From Culex pipiens pallens (taxonomy: Eukaryota > Arthropoda > Insecta > Diptera > Culicidae): a stretch of DNA of 64,000 nucleotides. The stretch covers positions 111,400,994-111,464,993 of the forward strand of contig NC_068937.1 in the NCBI RefSeq assembly GCF_016801865.2, in the 5' to 3' direction. The notes under the pieces were generated by a model. It did not search any database. It saw only the letters and a program-made list of their open reading frames with translations, and was not told the origin of the DNA. The position numbers were made by a program, and so were the translations under genes. This document shows positions 36,064 through 47,899 of this stretch, piece after piece (positions within the stretch are counted from its first letter, which is position 1; each line of letters begins with the position of its first letter).

Positions 36064-36669
36064 TATTGATTAATAAATTTACAACTCGTTCAAAGATTTT
36101 TTGCACAGCCAGGAAAATTTAAGAAAAATTGGCATTTTATGTTCCCTAGAACATAAAAAAAATGAAAATAGTGTTTTTTTTGCAAATCATGTTTTAGTGA
36201 CAAAAATTTAAATAAAAATCATCAAAAAAAATTTTACATTGTATATTTTTTTTTTCAATGTAGTCCAGAGGCGCCGACTCTGGGGGGGCACGGTACTTTT
36301 TGCCCCCCCTAAAATTTGGCTGGGGGGGCAGCCCATGCATTGTGCCCCCCAGAAATTTTGGAAGAAAAATATTCTTATATCAAATATTAAAAAATCACAG
36401 AAATAATTGAAAAAAATATCTAAAACTTAAATGGAACATTGCTTGTACACACGGATAGAATTCTTGTAAGCGAATCCGTAAAATAGTTCAACAACATTTG
36501 TTGTTTACGATATCGCTGAAATTTTTTGAACAAAATCGTTTACAATTTTCTGGATTTAGATGCATTTTTTTTTCTAAATCGACAACGTTTTATCTATACC
36601 GCTGTGCTCTATAGGAAAATCAGAAAAGATTTCAAATACATTTGTTAACCGTTAACCGTTATATACCAA

Positions 36670-36892
36670 AAAACGAAACGAAACTATTGGCACTACGCCC
36701 CCCGGGGCATGGCCTTCCTCTAACGTGGGATTTCTGCTCCAGCGCCTCTGACGAGACAGGAGAAACCGGGACCGACGTTTTACTTCACCATCCGATAGAT
36801 GCTCAGTGGATAAGGCGGGAATCGAACCCGCGTCTCATAGCATCATCGGGATCGGCAGCCGAAGCCGCTACCCCTGCGCCACGAGACCCACG
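36670..36892 (-). mobile_element. tRNA-derived SINE (Twin-like), minus copy
   Basis: Near-identical, in reverse orientation, to 37118-37333. On the minus strand it begins with a tRNA-like head (A box TGGCGCAGGGG, B box GGTTCGATTCCC). It is flanked by a ~13-bp direct repeat, cgttatataccaa, at 36657-36669 and 36893-36905. This is the variable-length duplication of LINE-dependent insertion. It is not a functional tRNA: it continues into a SINE body. Confidence 0.88.
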
Positions 36893-37117
36893 CGTTATAT
36901 ACCAATTTTAGCCTAAAAATATAATTGTTTTAAAAAAGGTAAATTTTTGAAAACTAGCGCACCGCTTTACTGAGAAACCGACAAATTAAAACCTAATCTG
37001 AGACAATTCCACATTATAATCTTTAAAAAACACAAGCTATGATCGATTTAAAAAACTAACTTAATCCACCTACGTGGTTGATGCCTTCCTCACTTTTTAC
37101 TCACAATGGGTAATATG

Positions 37118-37333
37118 TGGGTCTCGTGGCGCAGGGGTAGCGGCTTCGGCTGCCGATCCCGATGATGCTATGAGACGCGGGTTCGATTCCCGCCTTATCC
37201 ACTGAGCTTCTATCGGATGGTGAAGTAAAACGTCGGTCCCGGTTTCTCCTGTCTCGTCAGAGGCGCTGGAGCAGAAATCCCACGTTAGAGGAAGGCCATG
37301 CCCCGGGGGGCGTAGTGCCAATAGTTTCGTTTC
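37118..37333 (+). mobile_element. tRNA-derived SINE (Twin-like), plus copy
   Basis: 216 bp with a 10-bp duplication GGGTAATATG at 37108-37117 and 37334-37343. The tRNA-like head carries A box TGGCGCAGGGG and B box GGTTCGATTCCC; the body has gtcggtcccggtttctcc and ccacgttagaggaaggcc. It is inserted into copy B of the 164-bp-unit element. Size and design agree with Twin-type Culex SINEs. Confidence 0.9.
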
Positions 37334-37869
37334 GGGTAATATGAGTGGTTTGGACACATATTTCAGCCATTTTTTTTTAGATCCAGAAGAATACGTACAC
37401 GCATATAACTTAAGTAATCATAACTCGAGACAAGGTTGCCAGATCAAAAATGTTGTGAGCTCGTAGAGTTTTTCGATAACCTAACCAACGATGGGTCGGA
37501 TGGTGGATCCGGACATAGTTTACATACATTTAAGTGGGATCCGGCTTCAATAAAGTGCATCAATATCACTTATGTGGCCATATCTCGAGACAGGGTTGCC
37601 AGATCTTCAATGTTTTGGACTCGTTGGAAAGGTTTTTTGATAACCTAACCAACGATGGGTCGGATGGTGGATCCGGACATAGTTTTCATGCATATAAGTG
37701 AGATCCGGATAAATGTGAAAACACATTTTTATATATAACTTTTGAACTACTTATCGAAACATCAAACAATTCAATAGCGATGTATGAGACCCTAAACCAA
37801 GTCGAATGCAACCGCTTTGATCAAAATCGGTCCAGCCAGTGCTGAGAAAACTTGGCAAGAATTTTGAAC

Positions 37870-38102
<233 letters not shown>

Positions 38103-38137
38103 TTTGTTCAGTTTTCGATTCTGAGTCGATAGGTATA

Positions 38138-39287
38138 CTTAAATTCTTAAATTCTTAAATTCTTAAATTCTTAAATTCTTAAATTCTTAAATTCTTAAAT
38201 TCTTAAATTCTTAAATTCTTAAATTCTTAAATTCTTAAATTCTTAAATTCTTAAATTCTTAAATTCTTAAATTCTTAAATTCTTAAATTCTTAAATTCTT
38301 AAATTCTTAAATTCTTAAATTCTTAAATTCTTAAATTCTTAAATTCTTAAATTCTTAAATTCTTAAATTCTTAAATTCTTAAATTCTTAAATTCTTAAAT
38401 TCTTAAATTCTTAAATTCTTAAATTCTTAAATTCTTAAATTCTTAAATTCTTAAATTCTTAAATTCTTAAATTCTTAAATTCTTAAATTCTTAAATTCTT
38501 AAATTCTTAAATTCTTAAATTCTTAAATTCTTAAATTCTTAAATTCTTAAATTCTTAAATTCTTAAATTCTTAAATTCTTAAATTCTTAAATTCTTAAAT
38601 TCTTAAATTCTTAAATTCTTAAATTCTTAAATTCTTAAATTCTTAAATTCTTAAATTCTTAAATTCTTAAATTCTTAAATTCTTAAATTCTTAAATTCTT
38701 AAATTCTTAAATTCTTAAATTCTTAAATTCTTAAATTCTTAAATTCTTAAATTCTTAAATTCTTAAATTCTTAAATTCTTAAATTCTTAAATTCTTAAAT
38801 TCTTAAATTCTTAAATTCTTAAATTCTTAAATTCTTAAATTCTTAAATTCTTAAATTCTTAAATTCTTAAATTCTTAAATTCTTAAATTCTTAAATTCTT
38901 AAATTCTTAAATTCTTAAATTCTTAAATTCTTAAATTCTTAAATTCTTAAATTCTTAAATTCTTAAATTCTTAAATTCTTAAATTCTTAAATTCTTAAAT
39001 TCTTAAATTCTTAAATTCTTAAATTCTTAAATTCTTAAATTCTTAAATTCTTAAATTCTTAAATTCTTAAATTCTTAAATTCTTAAATTCTTAAATTCTT
39101 AAATTCTTAAATTCTTAAATTCTTAAATTCTTAAATTCTTAAATTCTTAAATTCTTAAATTCTTAAATGCTTAAATTCTTAAATTCTTAAATTCTTAAAT
39201 TCTTAAATTCTTGAATTCTTGAATTCTTAAATTCTTAAATTCTTAAATTCTTACTTTCTTAAATTCTTAAATTCTTAAATTCTTAAA
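38138..39287. repeat. 8-bp satellite array (CTTAAATT)n, ~143 copies
   Basis: About 1.03 kb of apparently perfect 8-bp repetition, then scattered variants after about 39165 (aaatgc, cttgaatt, ttacttt) towards the right edge. It starts exactly where the host mobile element is truncated, and adjoins the CA array by only about 40 bp. Confidence 0.97.
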
Positions 39288-39745
39288 AATATAAAAATTT
39301 CCCTTCAATTAACATTCTCAATCACGATAATTTATCAATCTTTTTCTTAAAAAAATGGATTCCGGATGAAAAAAAAATCGTATCACATCGTAATAAAATT
39401 ATTAAAATTCGTGATATACAAGAAACTTTAACATCTAATCGCCACTCTTACCTATCGATTTCGGAAAACAACCGTGCCCCCCCAAAATTTTGGACTAGTC
39501 GGCGCCCCTGATGTAGTCCTTATCCATACCTACAACTTTGCCGAAGACACCAAATCGATCAACAATTTTCATACATCATTTTTGTATGGAAAGCTGCCAA
39601 ATTTGTATGGAAAATTATAATGATGCAAAATGGCTTCTTTGGGCATACCGTAGGCACCAAAAAAATTTCGATCGGATTAAAAAGTACAATAAAAATCGAA
39701 TGACCGAAATCTGAGGGAACTGCTCATAACAACTTGATGCTAATT

Positions 39746-42700
39746 TTGTACTTTATGAATATTTATTAAGTCGATCATGAAAATATAGAATATCCTTTTT
39801 GGCTGGAAAAAGAAACAGTTGCTTTTTCGTGATGTTCAGAAATATCCTAGTTTGGGTCACAAACGGTTCCAAATATTTTTTTTTGTTCTTTTTGATAGAA
39901 ATTAAAAAGAATATTTGTAGAGTCAAATTGCATCTCAAGCTTTTTTAAATAAATTTTTTATGACCTTAAAAATATAAGTATTTTACTCATATTTTTAATT
40001 TAAAATAAGGCCAATGCAAATTTAATTGAAATTTTTTTCTTTCCTTTTTCGTGAAAATTTCTTCAAAAAATCAAAGGCATTCTTTATGGTATGCTGGAGC
40101 CAGAGCTGAAAATGTCAGGGGTCCTGACGCGAAAATCGGCGACGCATACACGATTTTTTCAGATTCATTCACTGAACCGCAAAACCGTGACATAAACAAA
40201 CCCGACTCAGTCGTGAGTGCCCTAGCTCACTGAGCAGCTGCAATGCGAGGCAGTAGTCGACCAACGCTCATTCGACGTTGCACGCACACACATAAAGAAA
40301 CAAGTTTTTACACAAAAAGTTGGTATATATGCGTGGAAATGTAATTTTGAATATAAGTTATGAAGTGTTTTGCACAGTCTAGAACCATTCAATTGTTTAA
40401 AAATAGTCAAAATTGTGTATAGAGAGGATTTTACGAGTCAGTCATACGACACGAATTGAGTGAGTGTAGCTCATTTTTTCACGTCTCTCATTCTCCAGCA
40501 GCCGACCGGCACGAGTCAGGCGGCATTGGTTGAACGGACACAGTAGGCTTACAGTCAGATGCTAGCAGTGAACTGACATTTTGGTTTGCTTCATGTGTAC
40601 ACTGGGTTGGAAACATTTTGCAGGCCTGGCTGGAGCAAAGATTTTCACCGAAAAAACTAGTTAAATTGTTTCGTCGCTTGTGTGATATCTTGCATGATTT
40701 ATTTGCTGTAAAAATATAGAACGTGGCACAAGATAACACATAAGTGACGGGTTGCAATTTAATCAGCAATTGTTCTTAAAGAAACGAAAAAAGACGTAAA
40801 TTAAATTTTCTTAAATTAATTGTTATTTTGAAAATTTGTGATCGAAGCTAAACTGTTATAGTGTATTTTTCAAAGTTAGACTTGAAATTTGTTATCCCAA
40901 TGTCACCTCTGCTGACGGTACTTTGAGAAGGTTGGCACATAATTATCGCTCTTAGGTGTGAAATCGTTATCTGTCCCTAAGACTAATTGTAGCAGAATAT
41001 CCTGCGCATCAATTTTCTAGAGTAAATTTTTGTCTCCATGCTAAATAATTTGACATTGGTTGAATTTGAAGCCTGAATTCTTTTTTCGTGTTTACACTGC
41101 ATATGTGCATATCAAAATATGAATACATTTGATTTGATTTTGATTAAAAAATAAAGTAAAAAAAAACGTGGAAAAGCAAGACATAAATAGAAGATTTTTT
41201 CGTAAGCACAAGGTAAAAGAAATTAAAAAAATCCGTTTCACGATAAATACCTCAACATCTTTTATGAGAATTGCACATCAACCAGAGCTTTTGCACCCAG
41301 ATTTTTGTTACAGACATTTTAGTATCTTCAAAATGACGGGTACTATCGAAATATTTTTTTATTTATACCCTAAAGAACTGTCCACAAAGTAATTTACAAC
41401 AAAGTTTGACTAATTTGACAATCGCGTTGTTGCAGGATTGGGTCCGTAAGTTTGAAAATGTTGGAATAAGAAGACAACAACTTCCTTCGTTGCTGTGCAC
41501 CCTTAAACAGAATAAATTTGATATGAACATGATTCGGAAGACCGTTCCATCCAGATGATTTGAATATTGAATAATTTTCAACCTCTTATATTTCATTCTA
41601 GCTTCTTGAACAGAAATAATCCACAACAGAGCTTCTCTACCTGGGACTTTTGCTAAATATTTGAACAGATTTTTATTTTTAAACTAACAGTTGTCTGAGG
41701 AACCGGTTGTCTCGCATACGATATTTCTCCCAAATTACAAATCTTCTAAAATACCACACACTCTCCAAACTGAGCTGACGTATACTAGCAAAAAAAACCC
41801 CAAAAAATCACCAGCTCGCTCGGAGATTTCATCACCATCGTCACCACGTGCGTTGCTGGTAGAATGAATTTTGGGACGGTTTCGCGACATTCGAAATCAC
41901 ATTCGTGGGGCGAAATCGGCGCCCGGGAGGACGGAACTTCTGGTCGTCAAACAGGTTTGCCAGGTGGCGGTCGATATCTGGTTGAGCCTTGGGTTTGCGT
42001 CCCATTAAAAAAGAGCGTTCCGGATTTGCCACAAGCGCGTGTGAAATTCATATTCGATAAGGTGCCGTTGTTGCTAAGGGCGTGATGTTGGATGAGTTGT
42101 TTGGGTGTGATAAGGGATACTGTGGAAGAGTTCGTTGCCCTTTGAATGAATCTGGAATGCGAAAAATTTTGGATTTTCAACACACAGGTATTTTGGAAGG
42201 AAATTAATAAGTTCTGAATTCAACTGCTTATACAGATAGATCTGAATTATACAAATTTTTCGACTCTGAAATCACAAATATTTGAAGTTCTTTTTTATAA
42301 ATAGTTCATTGTTTAAAAATTCATTTTTTTTTCAAATTTAAATGATGCTTTCAATTTGGTTTAATCAGCATGATACAGACACAATACAGACTTTTGATTT
42401 GCACGAAAATAAATAAAACCCTTTAAAAAAATACTTTTAAAAAAATGAATTATCGAAAAACTATTTTTGAGTAATCAGTTTCGTCTCCTTTGCAGTTGAA
42501 GTCACCGCTCGTGATATGAAACAAACCAAAGCATCGTTGTAAACACTCATTGCTCGCGCGAACTTTTTCCGCTTGTACAAAACCAAAATAGCTTTGTCGG
42601 AGTTGGGAGGAAACTTGCGCGCAACGTTGCATGCAAGCAGCGCGTCGATGCTTTGCGGTACTTTTGGTGGGGTGGTGACTTGGAGCTTTTCAACCCTTGT

Positions 42701-43094
42701 TGTTGATTTGGCGAGGGACTGCAATGGGGGGATGAAAAGCTTCGTTCGGTGCAGTGTTGGGCTTAAAGCTCACAGAATGGGTAAGCTAGCAAATGTGTTC
42801 CGAAGGCTGGTTCAAAATTTTGTTTTTATTTTCGCTTGACACTCATTAATTTTATAACGTTGAGGATTGCATGGAATTTAAAGATAGTATCTTGATACTA
42901 AAAAATGGGAATTCAGTCCAATTCAATTTGATGATGATTATTCTTTATGTTATTCTGATCGCAGTTTTATGAAAAAAAAAATCTTATCATCTTGTTTAGC
43001 TCTGGTTTTAAAAGTTAACTAAACTGCAGAATTATTGAAGAAAAATAGTTATAATTTTTTTATGAGAATATTCTAAAATATTTCCTCGGGAACA
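39746..43094. other. Intronic sequence, no gene recognised
   Basis: A mixed single-copy stretch at 40050-40800 is GC-richer, with several short open frames but no recognisable protein. Another single-copy stretch lies at 41760-42800. A dispersed repeat sits at 41288-41505. Confidence 0.45.
41288..41505 (-). repeat. Dispersed ~218-bp repeat, copy 1
   Basis: Reverse-complement match of 43385-43600 over its length (cccagatttttgttacagac, acaaagtaatttacaacaaa, ttccttcgttgctgtgcacc). TGCACCC lies at both ends. Non-coding. Confidence 0.75.
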
Positions 43095-44205
43095 GATTTT
43101 TTTTGAATTTAGTATTTAGCAATTCTCTCATATTTCGGTCATTAGATTTTTTTTTTGTATTTTTTATCGACTGAAACTTTTTTGGTGCCTTTGTTATGCC
43201 CAAAGAAGCCATTTTGCATCATTAGTTTGTGCATATATTTTTTCTTATAAATTTGGCAGCTTTCCATACAAAAATGATTAATGAAAATTTAAAAATCTTT
43301 ATCTATTGAAGGAATTTTTTTATCGATTTAGTGTCTTCACTTTAAAAAAATGATACACGGAAAAAAATTGGTGATTTTTAATTTAAGGGTGCACAGCAAC
43401 GAAGGAACTTGTTATTCTAAAATTTTCAAACTTTTGGACCCAATCCTGCAACAACGGGATTGTAAAATTAGTCAAACTTTGTTGTAAATTACTTTGTGGA
43501 CAGTAATTTAGGCATGAATAAAACACTACTTCGATAGTACCCGTAGTTTTGAAGATGCTAAAATGTCTGTAACAAAAATCTGGGTGCAAATTTTTTAATC
43601 AATGCTAATTTTTCAAAAAATCTGAAAAAAAATTTCAACTTCATTTTTCGATGTTAAATCAAATTTGCAAATCAGTAAGTACTTCAGTGAAATTTTGATA
43701 AAGTTCACCGTTTTCAAGTTATAGTCATTTTTAGCTAACTTTTTAGGAAATAGTCGCAGATTCTAATTTTTTTAAATTAGTGCACACTTTTCAAAACATA
43801 TTTTTGAAATGCTGAGGAAATTTTATATATTTTGCTTTAATGAACTTTGTTGATACGATCCTTAGTTGCTGAGATTGATGTTTTCTAAGTCTCACCCAAA
43901 CAAGCCACCATTTTCTAACGTCGATATCTTAGCAATTAATTGTCTGATTTACAATGTTGTAATATGAAGTTTTCCGATCTTTTCGAAAACAATATTTTCA
44001 AAATTTTTAAATCAAGACTAAAATTTCAAAAGGGCGTAATATTAAATGTTATGGAAATGGAAATGGAAAATTATATGGACAAACTAATGATGCAAAATGG
44101 CTTCTTTGGGCATACCAAGGGAACCAAAAAAGTTTCAGACGTATTAAAAAATAAAAAAAATAAAATTTAAAAAAAGATCGATTTCCTAGAGAATTGCCCT
44201 AATTG
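43095..44205. mobile_element. Diverged, partly deleted member of the 1.9-kb foldback family
   Basis: The left arm is nearly complete (gtgccttt..atgcccaaagaagcc ... agttgctgagattgatg); the right arm survives only as its last ~130 bp (aaactaatgatgcaaaatgg, cttctttgggcatacc). It is interrupted at 43385-43600 by the dispersed 218-bp repeat. Confidence 0.7.
43385..43600 (+). repeat. Dispersed ~218-bp repeat, copy 2
   Basis: Matches 41288-41505 in inverse orientation, with GGGTGCA near each end. It lies within the left arm of the decayed foldback element. Confidence 0.75.
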
Positions 44206-44725
44206 CTAAAATTACCTTTGAAAAAAAAGTCTCAAACCTCAACATAATCACAGCAAGAATTATGGCTAACAAAGTTTTCAAACCCTTCCCTGAAGAAGGA
44301 GCCTAAAGCAAGTCAAACAACTTACAGGTCAGGGTCAAGTTTGTGTTGCTGTAATTAATGTGTAAACGCAACATCCTGCCAAACTTACTGCAGTGAGTGG
44401 CACATGTGCCACACGCTCTAGTTCAGCTTCCAAAATTGCCGTTTCGTGATGACTTGGCTCACTTTTCCGTATCGGTGAGCATTGTAGAAGATATCAGATG
44501 AAGTTTTTGTAGGAGCTTTTTAACTAGGAGTTTACAACTTTGAGTTAGTCCATGCCGTTGATGATATGGATAACTAAAGGAACGATTTTAAAAAGCGATT
44601 GAATGATGCCACTATAGCTTTTTTTTTATTTGTTAGAATTATTATTAGTTTTTTTTTCTAATGGACACAGCTTCAATGACGACAATACAACTGTAATAAC
44701 ACATCTTCATCGATGGACCTGTTTT
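44206..44725. other. Intronic sequence, nothing recognised
   Basis: No coding or repeat structure was identified beyond T-rich runs near 44620-44660. Confidence 0.5.
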
Positions 44726-46580
44726 GCCTTCCTCACTGAGGTAAGGCTATAATCCTGCTCGAAAAATGAACTTTTGAAAAACAGCTCGTAGACCTATATT
44801 CATGTATACCTATCGACTCAGAATCGAAAACTGAACAAATGTCTGTGTATGTGTGTGCGTATTCCCCTTAGTGCTCAAAATTCTTGCCAAGTTTTCTCGG
44901 CACTGGCTGATCCGATTTGAGTCAAATAAGTTGCATTCGATCCGGTTTGGTGCCCCATACTGCACTATTGAATTGTTTGAAGATCCGATAAGTAGTTCAA
45001 AAGTTACGTATAAAAAAGTGTCAGAGTTGCGAATCGGATCTCACATAAATGCATGTAAACTATGTCCAGGCCTATCACCCAACCCATCGTTGGTTAGGTT
45101 ATCGAAAGACCTTTCCAACAAGTCCTTAACATTGAAGTTCTGGCAACCCTGTCTGAAGTTATGACCACTTAAGTGATATTTATGTACTTTTTTGATGCCG
45201 GATCTCACTTAAATGTATGTAAACTATGTCCGGATCCATCATCCAACCCATCGTTGGATAGGTAATCAAAAGACCTTTCGAATGAGTCCAAAACATTGAA
45301 GATCTGGCAACTCTGTCTCGAGTTATGACCACTTAAGTGATATTTATGTACTTTTTTGAAGCCGGATCTCACTTAAATGTATGTAAACTATGTCCGGATC
45401 CATTATTCAACCCATCGTTGGATAGGTAATCGAAAGACCTTTCGAATGAGTCCAATACATTGAAGATCTGGCAACCCTGTCTCAAGTTATGACCACTCAA
45501 GTGATATTTATGTACTTTTTTGAAGCCGGATCTAACTTAAATGTATGTAAACTATGTCCGGATCCATCATTCAACCCATCGCTGGATAGGTAATCGAAAG
45601 ACCTTTCGAATGAGTCCAATACATTGAAGAACTGGCAACCCTGTCTCGAGTTATGACCACTTAAGTGATATTTATGTACTTTTTTAATGCCGAATCTCAC
45701 TTAAATGTATGTAAACTATATCCGGATCCATCATTCAACCCATCGTTGGATAGGTAATCGAAATACCTTTCCAATGAGTCCAATACATTGAAGATCTGGC
45801 AACCCTGTCTCAAGTTATGACCACTTAAGTGATATTTATGTACTTTTTTAATGCCGGATCTCACTTAAATGTATGTAAACTATATCCGGATCCATCATTC
45901 AACCCATCGTTGGATAGGTAATCAAAAGACCTTTCCAATGAGTCCAATACATTGAAGATCTGGCATCCCTGTCTCAAGTTATGACCACTTAAGTGATATT
46001 TATGTACTTTTTTGATGCCGGATCTCACTTAAATGCATGTAAACTATGTCCGGATCCATCTTCTGATCAATCGTTGGTTAGGTAATCAATAGATCTTTCT
46101 AAAGAGTCCAAAACATTGAAGATCTGACAACGCTCAGTCTCAAGTTATGACCGCTTAAAAGTGACATTTGTGTATTCTTTATTAAGAAACAAGCCTTACC
46201 TGACAATTTTCTTTCTGCCTTTTTTCGTTTGTTGACGTTTTCGACTTTTTTGCTTATTCAGCCTCCTGTGATCAAAATTCGATTTTAACCTTTCCCATAC
46301 AATCTGCAAATTTTCTGGAATCGGTTCCAGAGTGGCCAAAGTTGTAACTTTTTGGCGTATGAACCTTCCTTGGACTCACGAACTTAGCATACGAACCCAA
46401 CGCAACAAAGAGCACCTCGATCGGACGTTCCGTGTTGAATTGATTCGCGTTGGAACAAAACCGTCGAAATTTTGTATATATATAGAAGATAGATAGAATT
46501 TGTGTCCAAACCCATCATATCACCAAATGTTGGTTAAAAGTGAGGAAGGCAACAACCACATAGGTGGATTAAGTTAGTTT
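44726..46580 (+). mobile_element. 164-bp-unit element family, copy C
   Basis: Begins GCCTTCCTCACTGAGGTAAGGC (itself a hairpin) after TTTT and ends GTGAGGAAGGC, caacaaccacataggtgg, attaagttagtttttt. The 5' unique part carries gtctgtgtatgtgtgtgcg, followed by about seven tandem 164-bp units and a 3' unique part. No transposase or reverse transcriptase is encoded. Confidence 0.82.
45020..46150 (+). repeat. 164-bp tandem array (7 units) in copy C
   Basis: The landmark gaccacttaagtgatattt starts at 45163, 45327, 45491, 45655, 45819 and 45983, exactly 164 bp apart, with a seventh at 46149. The orientation is opposite to the array at 51227-53005. Confidence 0.95.
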
Positions 46581-46689
46581 TTTGCTTGTTCTCGGGTCAG
46601 AACTTTCCACTGCCATGCGTCATTAACCTTCGTTCCCCCAACAAATTGTACATCTCATCACGCGAGAGAGTAAACATTTCCATATACCG

Positions 46690-47460
46690 CGTCTACGTCA
46701 CGAAACTGCTGTGATCAACCATAGACTAAATATATATAGATACGCCACTCCGCTGTTGGGGCTGGCGACACTACCGCCACGCCAAAATTACACCTGGTGG
46801 CAATTCACAGGTACTAACCTACCCTTTGGGAACGATTGAAAAAAAATCCTCCCCAGTTTCAGTTCAATGCTCAGCGGGTATATCCAAGCAACTCTCGACT
46901 AGCAACTGCTGTTTCTAGGAAATGTCAAAACAAAGACGTACCGCGCATTTTGCGTTCTCTTTGCTTCGCGAATGTTTTAGGAATTTGCTGGCTGCGCCGT
47001 TTTCTGCCGCTTCGAGCAGCTGGCCTAGTTCCATCGAAAGTTGGTGGTGCAGATTATGTCGGCGTTAGAATTTTCCGGTCAATAGAACGGAAGTTTTGTG
47101 CTCTTCAAAAAGGCAGGTGAGAAATAAAGTTATAACAAACATAATCCTCCATCAAAAAGCTTGTTTTGAATTTCTCAGCTACGTAAATTTCCGGAAAACA
47201 CAATGGTGAAGCGGTGCGACTTTGTACCCGATGCTATAATCAGAAGCCTGGACAGTCGATGCTGTCATACTTCCGGACAAATTTAAGACTGCGACCGGAA
47301 ACGTCCATCTTTTGCCTCTGATCTCGTAAATTTACGCACCTTGAGATCATTCCCCGAACCGATAGCAAAGGGCCCAATGTTTCTGTAATGCTGCGCAATA
47401 AGTTATAATTTTTATTTTATTATATTATTGATATAAATATAAAATTCTTGGGAATAAAAC
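46690..47460 (+). other. Candidate small spliced transcription unit (plus)
   Basis: Single-copy, GC-richer sequence in a repeat desert. A possible 62-nt intron (47117-47178) has donor GGCAG/gtgaga and acceptor tttctcag. AATAAA at 47453-47458 could end it. Coding is unconvincing: the longest frame across the junction has no ATG, and the first ATG (46922) gives only 48 codons. It may be a non-coding or decayed gene. No homology is recognised. Confidence 0.3.
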
Positions 47461-47806
47461 ATCTTATTTTTTTATAGATCTTGTTTTTTTCACGGTACAT
47501 ATCTTGAAGGGGGGAACGGGGCTGGTCTGTTACAGGTTGTGGGGGCACGACAGAGGGGGTGGTAACCGCTGATGTGGCCTTTTCAACCATGCTATCGCCA
47601 TTTTCGCTGTTAACTTCCGGTCGTTCATATCGAGTAACAAGAATCCCATTGATTGGCGCAACCAGTTGCTGCTCACCGACAATGGTACTACATTTGCTGA
47701 CGGTACTGCGTTTGTTTTCAAACTGAGAAGATAAAAAAAATAACAAAGTTGTTCAAATCAAAACAGAGAACGGTTCTGCTGTTGTTCTTACCATTGGCGG
47801 ACCATC
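47420..47806 (-). CDS. Candidate small spliced gene of unknown function (minus)
   Basis: Possible two-exon unit convergent with the unit at 46690-47460. The donor is CCAATG/gtaagaac (47792-47791), the intron 70 nt (47792-47723), the acceptor ttatcttctcag and the second exon 47722-47420. An ATG at the very end of exon 1 (47795-47793) would give about 101 residues beginning MFENKRSTVS, Ser/Thr/Pro-rich in the middle (ATSAVTTPSVVPP) with a hydrophobic end. A different upstream ATG (47806) reads another frame of 68 residues. TTTATT at 47411-47416 could be its poly(A) signal, so the 3' ends of the two units would overlap. No family is recognised; the splice signals are the main support. Confidence 0.3.
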
Positions 47807-47899
47807 GGTTCCCGGAAGTGTCGAAATTTTAGCTTCTCGAAATTTAACAAACAACAGCCACCACCACCGTGGTTATCATGGAAACAGTTTTACGAACCA

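Noticed and set aside
37118..37200. tRNA gene with A and B boxes
   Set aside because: The tRNA-like head continues into a SINE body and is flanked by a 10-bp target duplication; an inverted second copy lies nearby. The anticodon arm does not fold as a functional tRNA.
38138..39287. Interstitial telomere repeat
   Set aside because: The unit is CTTAAATT, not TTAGG or another known telomeric unit, and it begins at a truncated mobile element.
44726..44750. Second recursive splice site (cctcactgag/gtaagg)
   Set aside because: It is the hairpin terminus common to all copies of the mobile-element family, with a short pyrimidine tract; there is no reason to think it is used.
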